Shown piece after piece: positions 12,198 through 24,789 of a stretch of DNA of 64,000 nucleotides. Position 1 is the first letter of the stretch; each line of letters starts with the position of its first letter. Position numbers and translations under genes: made by a program. Source of the DNA: Ziziphus jujuba. Taxonomy: Eukaryota > Streptophyta > Magnoliopsida > Rosales > Rhamnaceae. Below the pieces are notes generated by a model that saw only the letters and a list, made by a program, of their open reading frames with translations, was not told the origin of the DNA and did no database searches. Where the stretch lies: positions 21,499,001 through 21,563,000 of the forward strand of contig NC_083386.1 of NCBI RefSeq assembly GCF_031755915.1. The letters run 5' to 3'.

Positions 12198-15104
12198 TCA
12201 CTCTCTAATCCCAAAACCAGCGTTCTCCACATCAATTTCTCCCATTCCCGTGTCTTCTTCTTCTTCTTCTTCCTCACTATCCTCATCAGCACCGACTTCT
12301 TCATTAGCAAGCCGTAGCTTATCCATGTGATCGGCTAGTAATTTATCATCCCGTTCACTCACCTATATCGATGCACCATCGCATAGTTAGATCCACAAGG
12401 AGAAAGTTATGGAAAATAACATAAAGAGACTAATATAAGCAAATGCTTTGGTGAGTAAAAGTTAAAGCATGTCCTGAGAGGTTTTGAATTAGAATGTTGA
12501 AAATACATCTGAATTCAGCTGAGTTTCTAAATGGTATGAGAAAATAAAAGGTAGATTCTATAAAAGGATTGACACTCACTGTTCTAGGCGCTTCCTTTAC
12601 AACAAGTTTCCCCTTGTGTTGCTCTATTGCTTGCTTGCAGGCTACTATTGCTTCATTTAGAACTGCAATTCCTTGTTCCTGTGCAGATTAGAAATTATAA
12701 ATCTCCCGGGAAAAAGTTTCAAAAAGGAGGTACATTTTTTTTTTTATGGGTTAACCGTATTACAGGTCCAATGTTTCTATTGATTCAACAACCTCAAAGA
12801 TTTCACTTCAAAAGCTTCATTAAAAACATAACATCAAATGTTGATATAAAGAACATAATGTGGTATGGACTATGGACCATGGAGTAGTGTGTACAAAACA
12901 TGCAATTTAAAATATTTTTTGACCAAACCAAGTAAGATTATAGTTTGAGCTAACCTTGTCAAGAGTCTGAGTGGTCATAACATAAAGTGGAGCAGCAACT
13001 AGTTTAATTTTGACAGGACAATCATTGTTGCCTGCAGCTTCTGCTTTCCGCATGGCATCCTGCAATCACAACAAAGAACAAGTGCGTAAGCAAATGACTA
13101 AAGATTAACAATTTTCTAAATGATAAATGCATGATAATTCGAGATACGACATAACAAAGAAAATAAGCAGAGGTCACAGAAGAACATAATGAGACCTTGA
13201 TGTGAAGCACGCCATCAAACTGGAAACATTTCATTTCGATATCTGCCCTAATTTTCAGAGGCTGTGGGGTCATTCGTCTTCTAATATTCTTTATTAGAGC
13301 ATCTTTCATACCCTCTGAAATCTCAGGAACCACCCTAGTCACCTACCAGACAAGAAGGTAAATGGATTTAGTCATCAATTGGAGTAAAAATTTGGCACAG
13401 GACTACAAAAACAATTTACCTTCTGTCTATCAGGGCCAGTTTTCTTCACTTCACGTGTGAGAGAATTAAGAACTGAATCAGGATCAGTTACAATTATTTT
13501 GAAAGCCTGGACAGAGAATTAATCAACCACTTCATTACATATCTAAAACAATGCTAAAAACACCTCAAAAATGTGAATAACAATTTACCTCCAATGCATG
13601 GCCATATCTCCTGTATAAAGGCCACCCAACATGAACGTACAAGTCCTGTAATAGGTAACATATACTCAGTTATAGCATATGACAAATGGCAATGGTTTAA
13701 ACATACCACCGGTCAATATTTTTGGTTAAGCATGCAAAATTTAAAGGTTAGAGATACAAATTGAAGACAATTAAAGGCTTTGTTTGGCCACCAAAAAAAA
13801 AAAAAAAAAAAAAAAAGAAACAGATATAGTTTTTTATACAACAGGGTACCTGGAATAGCAAACACCTTAAAATGAAGGACAAGATTGCACTCGAGTCAAT
13901 AGGAAAAGGATATGCATTGTTCATTTTAAATTAAGTTAACAAGTTACATGCAAGCTAGAGATCTTGCATAGCAATCAATTTAACCATCTAGCAGAATTAT
14001 CAATAATAGGTGCAAATTACTTGAATGATTCTTCTTCCAGTAAACTTAAACATCTCAAAAAAGGAACCCAGTCCATCTAGCCGCTAATTAATTGAGCTCA
14101 TTAAAAATGCATAATCTTACTATTATTATAACTCCCACATCCCCGGATGCCATCCTTCCTCCTTAAACCAATATAATGTCAATATTTATAATGAAACTTG
14201 TTAAATTTATTCAAAGTTTAGCAAAATTTATCTTCCTTTATAATTTGATATCCTGAGTCAAGTACATATTCTGATATTCATCGTTGAATATTAATGTTAA
14301 TAATCCTGATTACTTTTAATTAACATGCGTCATCTTGGAAGAAAAGATCAAACATATAATTGTGTCTCATTCATTATAAAACCAATAAGAAGACAAATAA
14401 AGACTACTAATTAGTAATTACAAGTTAATTAGTCTATCTAAATGGAAGCCTAGTTAACATGCCTGCTAAATAATGGGGAAAAATTGCATTCAATTGTCAA
14501 CTGTTCTCACATACCAATTCTGGGTATAAAGAAAAATCTAACCATATTTGCTAATATTGTTTGTTTTGGCCTTTTCTTGACACTTGTTATAAAATCAAAC
14601 TTTTTATAAATTTTCCTATTCATGCTAAAGAATCCACATTACACACACACATATTGCAAATACAAAAATAAATAAATAAATAAGAAAATAAATAAACAGG
14701 AAAATAATTTATATTGCCTCCAAATCGATGCTCATCGTCTCGGCCACGTGGCGCATGATGGAGTGAACAAGCTTGCTCTTGTTGTACCTCTCATTACAGG
14801 CCTGAATATCATCCTCTGAGACTCTCCGTTTGCTCAAATCGACATAACCCTTGTCGGATTCCACCCTGAGGACCATCATGGGCTCGATTCGGCCAACCTT
14901 GAGGACGCTATTCACGCTTCGAATACGACGTCGTGAGAGCTCCGTGTTCAGGATCAAGCCCTCAATGTTGTTGTACTCCAGGAGTGACACGTAGGCACTC
15001 ATGTCGTCTGCGATGGCATTGACCTGAACCATCACCACCATGTCCACCTCCGGGTACTTTGCCTCGTACATTCGGCACTCTAAATTTGGCGACTGGGTAC
15101 CCAT
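12198..15104 (-). CDS. EIF2A: Translation initiation factor eIF2 alpha subunit
   Basis: The alpha subunit of eIF2 binds the ternary complex and is the target of GCN2 kinase. Seven exons: 14718-15104, 13589-13645, 13420-13506, 13196-13342, 12955-13059, 12580-12678, 12198-12362, giving 348 residues with all phases closing. An S1 domain covers roughly residues 15-88; LSRRRIRS places the phosphorylated serine at Ser57 (about 56 in other plants, because of one extra Asp in IADDMSAY). The central helical and C-terminal alpha-beta domains follow ([25 protein letters not shown]), ending in an acidic tail. Intron 1 has a GC donor (14717-14716). The start follows the usual beginning, [11 protein letters not shown]; an in-frame ATG 15 codons upstream is less likely. 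Exon 1 differs at several normally conserved places, which suggests a paralog under relaxed constraint. Confidence 0.95.
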
Positions 15105-15374
15105 AATTTTTTTATTGCTTTTTTTTTCTCTTCGAGTTTTCTTGGACAAGAAAATATTTTCTAGGGAAAATTATTGGTGGGAAAGAAAAAGATCAATTCT
15201 AACAAATTACGTATGAAAAAAAAAAAAAACAGAAAGAAAAGAAAAAAAGAAAATTGTTTAACGGAATTGGAAGTGTTTAACAAACTTATTTATGGAGGAT
15301 GAAGATAGAAGGAAAACGAGCAGTCTCTGTAGTCGTACTCAAGACTCCCTTATATACAACTTCAAGATTTCCGC

Positions 15375-15382
15375 GCGCCAAA
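15375..15382 (-). promoter_or_regulatory. E2F-like site upstream of eIF2alpha
   Basis: The complement reads TTTGGCGC, a match to the E2F consensus TTTSSCGC, about 270 bp upstream of the start codon. Single short motif; function not shown. Confidence 0.4.
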
Positions 15383-15427
15383 GCAAAAGGAAAAACGTGC
15401 CCTACAAGCAATCCTGTGCAACTACGA

Positions 15428-15457
15428 AGCCCAAGACCAAAAGAAGGCCCAAGCCCA
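15428..15457 (-). promoter_or_regulatory. Three site II (TGGGCY) elements upstream of eIF2alpha
   Basis: The complement carries TGGGCT (15428-15433), TGGGCC (15446-15451) and TGGGCT (15452-15457), about 325-350 bp upstream of the start codon. Clustered site II motifs, bound by TCP factors, are typical of plant translation and ribosomal protein genes. Their role here is inferred from motif and position. Confidence 0.55.
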
Positions 15458-15479
15458 AAAAAGGGGCAAAATACAGTCC

Positions 15480-15551
15480 ACCAGTTTATGGTTCGAACCA
15501 CAGCCACAAGGCTAAAATGCTTTGCGTTCTAACAACCAACCGAGACAGGGC
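15480..15551 (-). pseudogene. Decayed tRNA-Lys
   Basis: The complement aligns with the intact tRNA-Lys at 9403-9475: GCAAAGC..TTTTAG..CCTTGTGG and a GGTTCGAACC B-box region. The acceptor stem no longer pairs, the D arm is altered, the anticodon stem has mismatches, and the anticodon would now read TTT. It lies at the same relative position in the second duplication copy. Confidence 0.8.
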
Positions 15552-16549
15552 CTGAGCCGATACGGTGTCAAAAGTTTATACATAAAAATTACTACTTTAG
15601 GATATTTAAATAGCCCACCAAAATTGAAATTGCACGCTTTCGGACCAGGATTCAAAATGAATTTGGACCGGACTTTTCCATACGGGTTTTTTGGATGTTT
15701 GGGCTTTGTTGCACCAGGAAAAAAACTCAATGAAAAAATAAAATAAAAAAAATTTCCATTACCATGATTCTAACTTGTTCTTACAATTACCCGTAGTTTT
15801 TCTCTCTGTCTCTCTCTTTTTTTTTTTTAGGGAATAATACAATTAGTTGTAGTTTACTTTGTTTCTATATCATAATTAAAAAAATTGAGACTTAAAAAAA
15901 ACTTTTCATGGCTTAACACAATTTAGTGAAATATGCTCTACTTTCTATAACAAATAATAATAATAATAATATTCTAAATTTCATATAAAAACAAAAAAAA
16001 AATTGAAAGTAAATTAATTTATGAGCTTTTCAAGTAATGAGTCTTGGCCACCTAGACTTCCAGCCTATTATAGACAATAAATTTATTATAAAATTGGCAA
16101 ACATTTATTAAGCTAGTTTATTATACATCTTCTATCTATTACATTATTTTACATATCCTGTGCTTATTATTATTATTATTATCTGAAATAAATCAAGATC
16201 TGGCTTTTATATCTGAAAAATAAAATGATATTTACTAAACCTTCAATTAGTAAATTACTCGATCAAGTAAAATCCAAAAAGAAAACCAATAAAGACAATA
16301 ATAAATTATGCCAGAGGCACACAAATTAATGCATTGGTACTTCTGGTTTACTGCGACAGATTTTCATCAGTCATTTCCTTAGTTCCAAAGCAAAAAGAAT
16401 TCAAAGGCAGTTTCTCACACAAAAAGCAAAATACCACCACTTCCATTTTTTTCCTTCCTTTCAACAAAGCAAAAGCAGAAAAAAGAAAAAAAAAAATCGA
16501 AATAAACAAAAAAAGTCAAAAAAGTGCTTCCAGTTCATGATCAAATTCC

Positions 16550-17568
16550 ATGGAGAACTTGGTTCAGGTTTCAGGTCTGGACGCTTTGACGCTGTCGAAC
16601 ATGATTGTATCGTCGGCGCGCAACGCCATATCGCACCGGCGGAACTGCGAGCAACTCGCGGAGCACGTGAGGATAATCGGGAACTTGCTGGAGAAGCTGA
16701 AACAGACGGATTTGATGGACCTTCCGGCGACCAAAGAGCCCTTGGATGGTTTACAGGAAGCTTTGAAGAAAGCGCTTGAGTTGGTACAGAGCTGCAGGGA
16801 TAATAGTTACTTGTATATGCTTGCTATGGGGTGGAGTGTAGTGTATCGATTCCGCCAAGTTCAGGCTGAGATTGATCGTTACCTTAGACTCGTGCCCTTG
16901 ATCTCGATCGTCCATGAGTTCCGTATGCAGGTGCGTGTACCCAATAATTTAGACCATGTCTGTGACACCCCCTTGTTATTATTTTAATCCTTTAATTATT
17001 TTATAATTCTGAAATTTCTATTTTTAGTACATTTTGGTCTTTAAATTGTTGTTTATCTAGTGAAATTGAGGACCAATTTGCAAAAGTCTAATAATTATTC
17101 ATTGGAAAACTTTGAGAAAAATCATGCTCCTTTTCTTCTTACGAGGACAATAATGAAGAAAACCAGGGTCCTGAAGATTCTAGCTATTTTCTTAGTGAGT
17201 TTTTGTCAAACTGGGTCCTAATGTTCTTTTCTTTGTTCGGAACATGGATTTCGATATAAGCGAACAAAAAGTTCCTGTGAATCTGGGCCGTCCATATCAG
17301 CTCGTTCTATCATCACAACAATCCACATTAAAAAATGGTGTGAAAATATTACAGTCAAATATAGAGATTATGGACCACTGTAGACACTCCTGAGCAAGTG
17401 TCGGTCTAACCGATATGAGTTTGACAAGTGTACTTATTTGTAAAATGTGTCGAGCTTGTCAAATTTGGTACAGTCGTGTGTAGGTAATCATAAGATTTGA
17501 ATAAAGCTTTGCTTTCTCTTACCTTTCCTTTTTTCTTCCACGGCTAGGTAATAGACCCAAGACACCAT

Positions 17569-17628
<60 letters not shown>

Positions 17629-19253
17629 CTCTCTTTCTTTTTTTTTGTGGAATTAGGAACAATGTTTTTATTAAAATTGTGTCCTTGAAAACAAAAAGTG
17701 GGGAATATCAATTACTGATTATAAATTGAATTTTACTACGTTACAATTATCTGGCTTATACTTTCTGTTGGTTTAAGAGCGAAAGCTTTTCAATATATAT
17801 ATATATATATTTATAAATTTTTAATTTAGTATAGAGATTTTACATGGATAACTAATTTAGTAGCATAACAATGAAAGACAGAATCTGGAGGAAGGATTGG
17901 AAGCTGTGGATAAGGACCAAAGAGATTATAGTCTTGATGAAGAGGATGTTGAGGCACAGAACGTTGTATTAAAACGTGATCGAACAACGAAAGATGCAGA
18001 TATATTGGAGAAGTCTCTGTCTCGCAAATACCCTGACATGGATTTCCATGAGGCACTCCTGGAGGAGAAAGAGAAACTCAATATTGAGCTGCAACGATCA
18101 AGAACCAATAATGATTCCAATCAATGCCGAGTCATTGAACATCTTATTGATGTGACAGACAATGTTGTCAATGTTCTTCCAGCGAAAAATGTTCATAAAC
18201 TTGTTGCCAATGAACCAACTTATTCAATATCAGGGTAAGTTCTTGACAAGTTTGAGCTTCAATTATATTAGGAAAATAAATTGAAAAATAAAAAGAATAA
18301 AAAAAATAAATAAATAAAAAAGAAGATAACCCCTCACCTATGATTATGTTACAACGATATAGGTACATAACCAATGCAAAATCTAGTCATGAAGACCTTG
18401 GATTAAAGACGCAGAATGAAGTTCAATCAGATTGGCAGGCTGATCTTTTCGGTTGTTGCAGCGAGCCTTGTCTTAGTGAGTTTTTAAACCGCTTAAACTC
18501 CTCATAATAGTTATTTGTTGAATCAAATTCTATATTGCCGATTGTGTCATTTAATATTGGTTATGGAAACCACATTATTAATGATCATACTCTATTGTGC
18601 TCATGTAAATAACTATAGGTTTGAAGACTTTTTTCTACCCCTGCGGAACATTTTCATGGATAGCTAACGTAGTGACAGAAGGAAAAATATGTAAGCAAAG
18701 TCAATATTTTATCATACACTCTGTTATCACTGAATGATGCTTAAAAGTAAAGAGTCCTAATCACTTTCCCCATTTTCACTTGCAGCTCGTGAACGAGCAA
18801 TAAATAACCTAATGGGATACTCAGTATTTGGAGGTTGTTGCTGTTACAGCTGCTGTATCAGAAAAAAGTTGCGGGAACATTTTAATATAGAGGTATTCGG
18901 GTTAGTTTTTGTCCAAGAGTTCTTCGAGGGATAATTGCTGAGTTACTGTCCCCTTAACCGGCCGGTTTTTACTTTGTAGGGAGGTTCATGTGATGACTAC
19001 TTAACTCACCTCATGTGTTGCTGCTGTGCAATGGTTCAAGAGCGGCGCGAACTCGAGCTCAGAAACTTTCGGGGTAGGTTTCCTTAGTCCTAATACAATG
19101 TTTGGTATCTGAGAAACGGTCTTTCTAACACCTTGAATACTATCAATCATAATAAATGGTGATATATTGGAGTTGACTGCCAGTCTCGGTACCTTTGCAG
19201 GTTGCCAAGGAAGAAAGATGGTTCCTCCACCATTCCAATACATGAAGCCTTGA
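16550..19253 (+). CDS. MCA1: MCA-type mechanosensitive Ca2+ channel (MID1-complementing activity, PLAC8 protein)
   Basis: MCA proteins sit in the plasma membrane and admit Ca2+ on membrane stretch. Seven exons: 16550-16930, 17882-18234, 18363-18475, 18619-18690, 18786-18892, 18980-19073, 19201-19253, giving 390 residues; phases all close. The N-terminal ARPK-like region contains SGLDALTLSNMIVSSA, the proposed membrane segment. Asp11 corresponds to Asp21 of Arabidopsis MCA1, reported as needed for activity. An acidic EF-hand-like stretch is near residues 142-149, a coiled coil near 184-200, and the Cys-rich PLAC8 domain follows (LFGCCSEPCL, FFYPCGTF, GGCCCYSCC, HLMCCCCAM). The N terminus is about ten residues shorter than in Arabidopsis MCA1. 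Intron 1 is long and carries an (AC)n(AT)n microsatellite. MCA1 versus MCA2 cannot be decided here. Confidence 0.95.
17568..17628. repeat. (AC)n(AT)n(T)n microsatellite in MCA intron 1
   Basis: (AC) at 17568-17590, (AT) at 17591-17614, then a T-run. Lies between exons 1 and 2. Confidence 0.9.
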
Positions 19254-20283
19254 ATCCCTTCCTTGATTGTATGAATAAAATTTTATCTACGAAGCAGCTA
19301 GTTAAGAGACTGACATGAAAATATACACATGCAAAGAGAGAAGAATTAGTTTTTAAGAGACTGTCGTGTATGCATGCGTCAGTTCTATGCATAAAAATAT
19401 GTAAAATTTTCTTTTCTAGCCCATCTGTTTCTCGAGAAACAGAAGGATGAAAAGCGCGCAGGTTGGAAAAGTTTAAGAACCTATTAATCTAACACCATCA
19501 TTTGATTTTGCTGACAAACAAAACATAAATGAGAACAGAACAACCTGTACAGTGACAAGTTCAATATTTCACGCGTTGCGTAGTGTTTTCTTTTTCTGAG
19601 TTTGAATTTTGTCTCTTTTTATTATTATTATTATTTTTTTCTTTCGAATGGATTCGGATTGATTTTAAATGTAAAATGGGCTTATTAAATTGATGGAGAC
19701 GAAACATATTAACTAGCAAAGCCTCTTTTAATAATTTTATCCTTGTTACATATTAACATTGCATGACATTATGACCGCTTGCTTTGCATTTTTTGACCAA
19801 AGCAACTAAAAAAACGCTCTGTTGATTTGTGGATTAAAAGATTTAAGCCACTTAAGAATTTTTAAAGGAGAATGAAATCTATAGATATCAGACTTTCTAC
19901 GAATACAACAAATATGACCTAAGGCAGACAAAATAAGTTTTAATACAACCATGTTTCTCTCCACGAGCACATTACTCCATTGAGCCAGTAAAATTTGTGC
20001 CAGGAGCAAAACTACTAGACAAATTAAAATGCAAAATTAAGAACTCTATCCCTGGCCCCTGATACTTCAAAATTCCGATCTGAGACAAAGGGATCGTAAT
20101 TCGTAACTGAAAACTCAGACGGGGTACAAAACAGGTTTCCAAATTAGCAATGATATCGATCCAGAGTGGAAGTCAGGTCAGCTAGAAGGAAGAGCTGGTC
20201 GTAGCTGAAAATCATGCAAGGCAGTCCCAATAAGGATACAAAGCATTTAAGAAATATTCCTTTCTTTCTTGTAAAAAAACAAA
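19254..20283. other. Intergenic region between converging MCA and MINPP genes
   Basis: The two genes are convergent, so this stretch should hold both 3' UTRs. I saw no further coding or transposon signal; AT-rich with an (ATT)n tract near 19620. Confidence 0.6.
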
Positions 20284-23200
20284 CTACAATTCATCTTTTT
20301 GGGACCGTTTATCGTCTTTCCCCGGCGAGAAGATTGACAAGAGCCAACGGAACAGTAGAGATAACTTACTGGTTGCAGGCATCTGCACTTCTGTTTCCAC
20401 ATTTGCATTGCAAACTGTATCATAATCATGCTTCAAATGAGGAGCAACTATTCTTTCCTGAAAAGCATACAAGCATCAATCAATGAGCATGACATGAAGG
20501 ATCCTATCCATTACTCACTGAAGTAGGATGATAAAAGTACCTTAAAATCTTCAAACGGGCAGAAATCAGAACCATCACAACCCTATTCACCAAAACACAA
20601 AGAGTTCAATACAAGGATAGATTAGAAAGGGGTACAACATAATTATTATTGCAACCGCTAACCAATGTTTACCTTCCATATGAAAAAAAATAATAACAAA
20701 AACAATAAAAAATTGATAGAATAATTCGTACTAGAGATTAAGCTGCCCCCAGCACATTTTGAACGTAAAAATCAGACTCAAATTCCAAAAACTAAATATA
20801 GAAGGGGCAAAAAAAAAAGTGTTCTGAGGTGATTAGCAAAAAGATGGTAGAGGTAAAAAAAGAGTCTTACTGGCATTGGAATGGGATGCTCATTATGCAG
20901 TACTTGCACAAAGTAATTGCTTGAAGTGTTAGCATTAGATGGACAGCTGTATAGAACCAGCATGTTATTCCCCGCAAAAGGTGCCACAGTGCTTCCCCTC
21001 CATTTTCTTTTTTGGGGTGGCTTAGGAGGAAGTTGCAAGGGTTGTTCCCTCTGTATTTGTTGAAATTCTGAAATGTTTAGAAACACGAATAGTAAGAAAG
21101 ATAGCACACAGCACAAGTTACATGGATGACCTTCTCCCTCTTTTCAAAGCCAAAAAGAAAAAGAAAAGGAAGAAGCTAGATCAATGACCATAAAGCGTGT
21201 CCAGAGCAGGTTACCATTAAAACTCACTCAGCTCCTACAAGAAAGTTAACAATGTAATAGTGAAATCACTCACCAGATTTTTCAAGAAAAAGTCCGAGCA
21301 GACATGAAAATGGAACCACAGTTTCTGCATGAGCAAACCTTAACCTTGCCTTTTCATAACTTCCAGGAGGATGGTTCTCTACAATGATGATAGTTAATAC
21401 ATTAACAGTCATACAAGTATGATACTTCTCTCACAACATTGCTTTTAGAGGTTGAAGCATCAGCACCCATTACAACAAGAAGATAAACTTCTATATACCT
21501 ATATACCAAAATTGCAACAATGAAACTACACTACATACAAAATTTCCGAATCCCTAAGTGCATAAATTAGGAGGCATGAATGAGAACAGAAACAAGAACC
21601 CCCCCAAGGGTAAATCAGAAGCACATTAATGTAAAGGAACAGAAAACCAGGATATTTATTTTCACCTTCCTTGGCCTGAATAGCTTGCTCCATGGATTGC
21701 ACAACATCTTCAAGTAATGGCACCCCCATTCGATAATTCAATGATTTACCATAACCCTTCAATATAAACACTTCCAAATCATCTGTCCACTCCAGCAAAG
21801 CAACCTAAACAAAGAAAAATTTGCAAGCAGAATAAGCAAAATAAGCAGAAAAACCTTGGAGAAGTAATGCCTTTTTCAATTGACTACTGAATTGTAAACA
21901 TTTTAAAAGAAAGAGAAATAGAAAAAAATAAAAAACTTATTAAGGTTACTAGATACAACAACATACAATTAGTTGGTGTAAGTCTGACCACCTAATTTGC
22001 TAGTCCCCAAACCGACAACTTAAAAGATAAGGATTTATTCCTAAAGTGCTTTAAGTTTGTTAATCATCAATACAGTATTAAGTGATATTACAATTAACAG
22101 TCAAACAAATTTAAGTTTCTCATATCATCATACTAAAGTTGCACAGCATCCTTTGTTAATTATCAGGGGAACAATCTTCAGTTTCCATAAATCTGAGATA
22201 ATAAAAAATAAATCAAACATAAGAATAGATGATAATGAATCCCATATACCTCAGAGGGACTAAAAAGACCACAAGCTTGATCAGTTATATCCAACAAGGA
22301 TGCTTCCTGCCACCACGTTGGAAGATAACAAAAACAGTCAATATTGATTACAGTAATTATTCATTCAGAACTAATCAAAGACAAATTTCGTGTCTACCAC
22401 AAAAAGAGAAGAATATGATCACCTGTTTGCACAGAAACCAGAGAGAAGAGGTGTCCTGCCTTGTAAAATTCAACTCATAGCGCCGCACTAGAGCAGAGGT
22501 GATCTCATCAAAGAAAGGTTCCTTAAGCTTATGAACAAAAGGCTCCTGACGTTTCCTGAAGTCCTGCATCCGTAAATAATTCTCAACAATATAAAGCACC
22601 ACATCACAGCTTTCCTCCCAGCTATCAACTATTCACTGAGTTGACTTGATATACACCCACTTCCTAATAGCTTAAAAACTTATGAACAAAACAATATTTA
22701 CCAGTCATCCACATGTGGAGATGTTTTACTAAGAACTAAGAACCAATAGTTTACATATTAAATCAGATTGACGTACAAAAATAATCATAGGAGAACCACT
22801 ATAGAGAAGGTATTTGATATTTTTCATGATATGTAAAATTTAGCATAAAGCAAGTTTTTTTAATGACCAGTTATGATCATCGTTTGCTTAACATCAATGC
22901 TCTATAGTTGTTTGTGCATGCATTGAAACCAAAGAAAAAAGTTATCAAGACTGCAAAATTACCTTATAATTTTCACAACAATCATGAAACCGCAGGAATA
23001 TATCACTTGCACGGCTTTCAGTGCTTACAGCAAAAGCTCGATGGTGCCCTGGTCCTAGACTTCCTCTCCCAGAAAACAACCCCATGCCAAATGCTACGGC
23101 ACTAGCCGATGCCCGAGGAACCTATCCCGTCAAAGAATGGACAGATGTATAAGCTGACAGGTTAAATCAATCCGAAAATTCAAAAGCCACTATCACCAGA

Positions 23201-24259
23201 CAATGCAATGAACTTTGATCAAATCAAGGCCTCATGCCAAAACAAGAAAATGGTTTTCTCAAGACAATCCAAAAGTAAAGATCCAAACTAGTACATATAT
23301 CATGCAGCACACTGAATATATCCATCAACCTCTCAAGCAATTTTTCATTATTTCAAAAATTATAGAAAGAAAAAAGCACGTGCTACTTTATATAATGAAA
23401 AAACAAACACAGCTCACCTGAGTTGCTTTCATTGTATACACATCTGGGTGGTATTCATCATTAAATAAATCTGAAAATTTTTCTCTAATCCTGGTCCCGA
23501 GATCATACAGTTCGTCCTCTCCTTTGCTGATCAATTCTCCACCCTTCACTTTTCCTTTCCAAGGAGATTTCCAATTGCGTAACCAGGTAGGAATTTTCTG
23601 TAAAGACAATTTTTGTTCTTCTGCATCTTTCAAAAGTAGTTCCAGATGAGCTGCCAAGTTGTCTAACTCCCTAATCCGTTTCTTAGTAGGAGAACGAGTT
23701 CCATGCCTTGACTGAGAAAACAAAGTAACATTACAATCACTACTTCTCCCACTCTTTCACTAAGGCATTAATTTAAAATTCTAGAAAACATAAGTTTTCT
23801 AGAAACTTAAAAAGAAATGCATTGATACCAAATGCCAAAACAGGCTAAACTTTGAATTAGGATGGATTGATAGATCATTCTCAAGTTTATCATGCATCAA
23901 AATATTTACATGCCTAATCCCAATTTCACAATGCACTGATTTAATATATAATGCTACTGAAACAGGATGGAAGGGACTGATATTAGCATATAAACTATCT
24001 TTCTCTACAAAACAAGAATCTATGATGTAAAAAATTCAATATTTCCATTCCTGATAAATCTAATTCTTTGTTTCTTTTTGGATTCGGGGGAGAGTCTTTG
24101 AACAGGACTTTTTCTGTTGTCTACAAGTCTCAATCATTTCCAATTTTCTCAATGATGGTACAGAAATTGTCTCCTTGAAATGTCCAATATAGAAAGCCAG
24201 GCAGCTAATATTATAGACAATTCTTCCAATTTCATTTTCAAGTTAACATATATACATAC

Positions 24260-24293
<34 letters not shown>

Positions 24294-24740
24294 CGAAACC
24301 TACAGATAGTTAGGCTTAGGCATGGAAAAATGAAAACAATCCCAAGAAATAAAATTGTGAAAGAAAGATTACCACAAGGTTGAGGTGGATAGGAGTACAT
24401 CCATTTGGAATTTCCGAAGCTACAAAGGAATTGTCAGCAACATCCTTGACGACACCGTATCTGCACCATAAAATTACAAAAACCGTGCAAGAACACCTAA
24501 ATAAATTTGGCACTTGTTTATTGCAAGAATTAATATAAAAATCGTAACCCAAAAAAAAAAAGGGGAAAATTTAAAGAGAAAAAAAAAAAAGAAAAAAAAA
24601 AAAGTGGAATCTCGTAATGAAAGAAACCTGGTAACCGTGGAAATATGTTGACGAACATCAAAACATTCTTCTCCGGCGGCATCTGAATGGACCAACACGG
24701 ACAACACTATGACCAAACCCACGACCATCGCTCTCTCCAT
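20284..24740 (-). CDS. MINPP1: Multiple inositol polyphosphate phosphatase (histidine acid phosphatase, phytase-like)
   Basis: Removes phosphates from InsP6 and InsP5 in the secretory pathway. Eleven exons: 24628-24740, 24373-24460, 23418-23711, 22963-23121, 22423-22563, 22250-22306, 21666-21804, 21274-21378, 20871-21067, 20541-20582, 20284-20457, giving 502 residues in closed frame. Residues 1-22 form a signal peptide (MVVGLVIVLSVLVHSDAAG). The catalytic motif RHGTRSP is at residues 69-75 with nucleophile His70. The proton donor motif is HAE(T) at 347-350, as in the MINPP branch rather than HD. The C terminus is KDEL, an ER-retrieval signal, preceded by a hydrophobic stretch LSLLFRWLLSIF. 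Length is normal for the family. The first exon is preceded by a (CT)n 5' leader (24751-24785). Confidence 0.95.
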
Positions 24741-24748
24741 TCTTCCTC

Positions 24749-24750
<2 letters not shown>

Positions 24751-24785
<35 letters not shown>
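24751..24785. repeat. (CT)n microsatellite in MINPP 5' leader
   Basis: Uninterrupted CT dinucleotides about 10 bp upstream of the start codon, reading (GA)n on the coding strand. Confidence 0.9.
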
Positions 24786-24787
<2 letters not shown>

Positions 24788-24789
24788 CT

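Noticed and set aside
15105..15149. Upstream in-frame ATG extending eIF2alpha by 15 residues ([10 protein letters not shown]..)
   Set aside because: The family starts at [14 protein letters not shown]; the extension is A-rich leader and is not expected, though not excluded.
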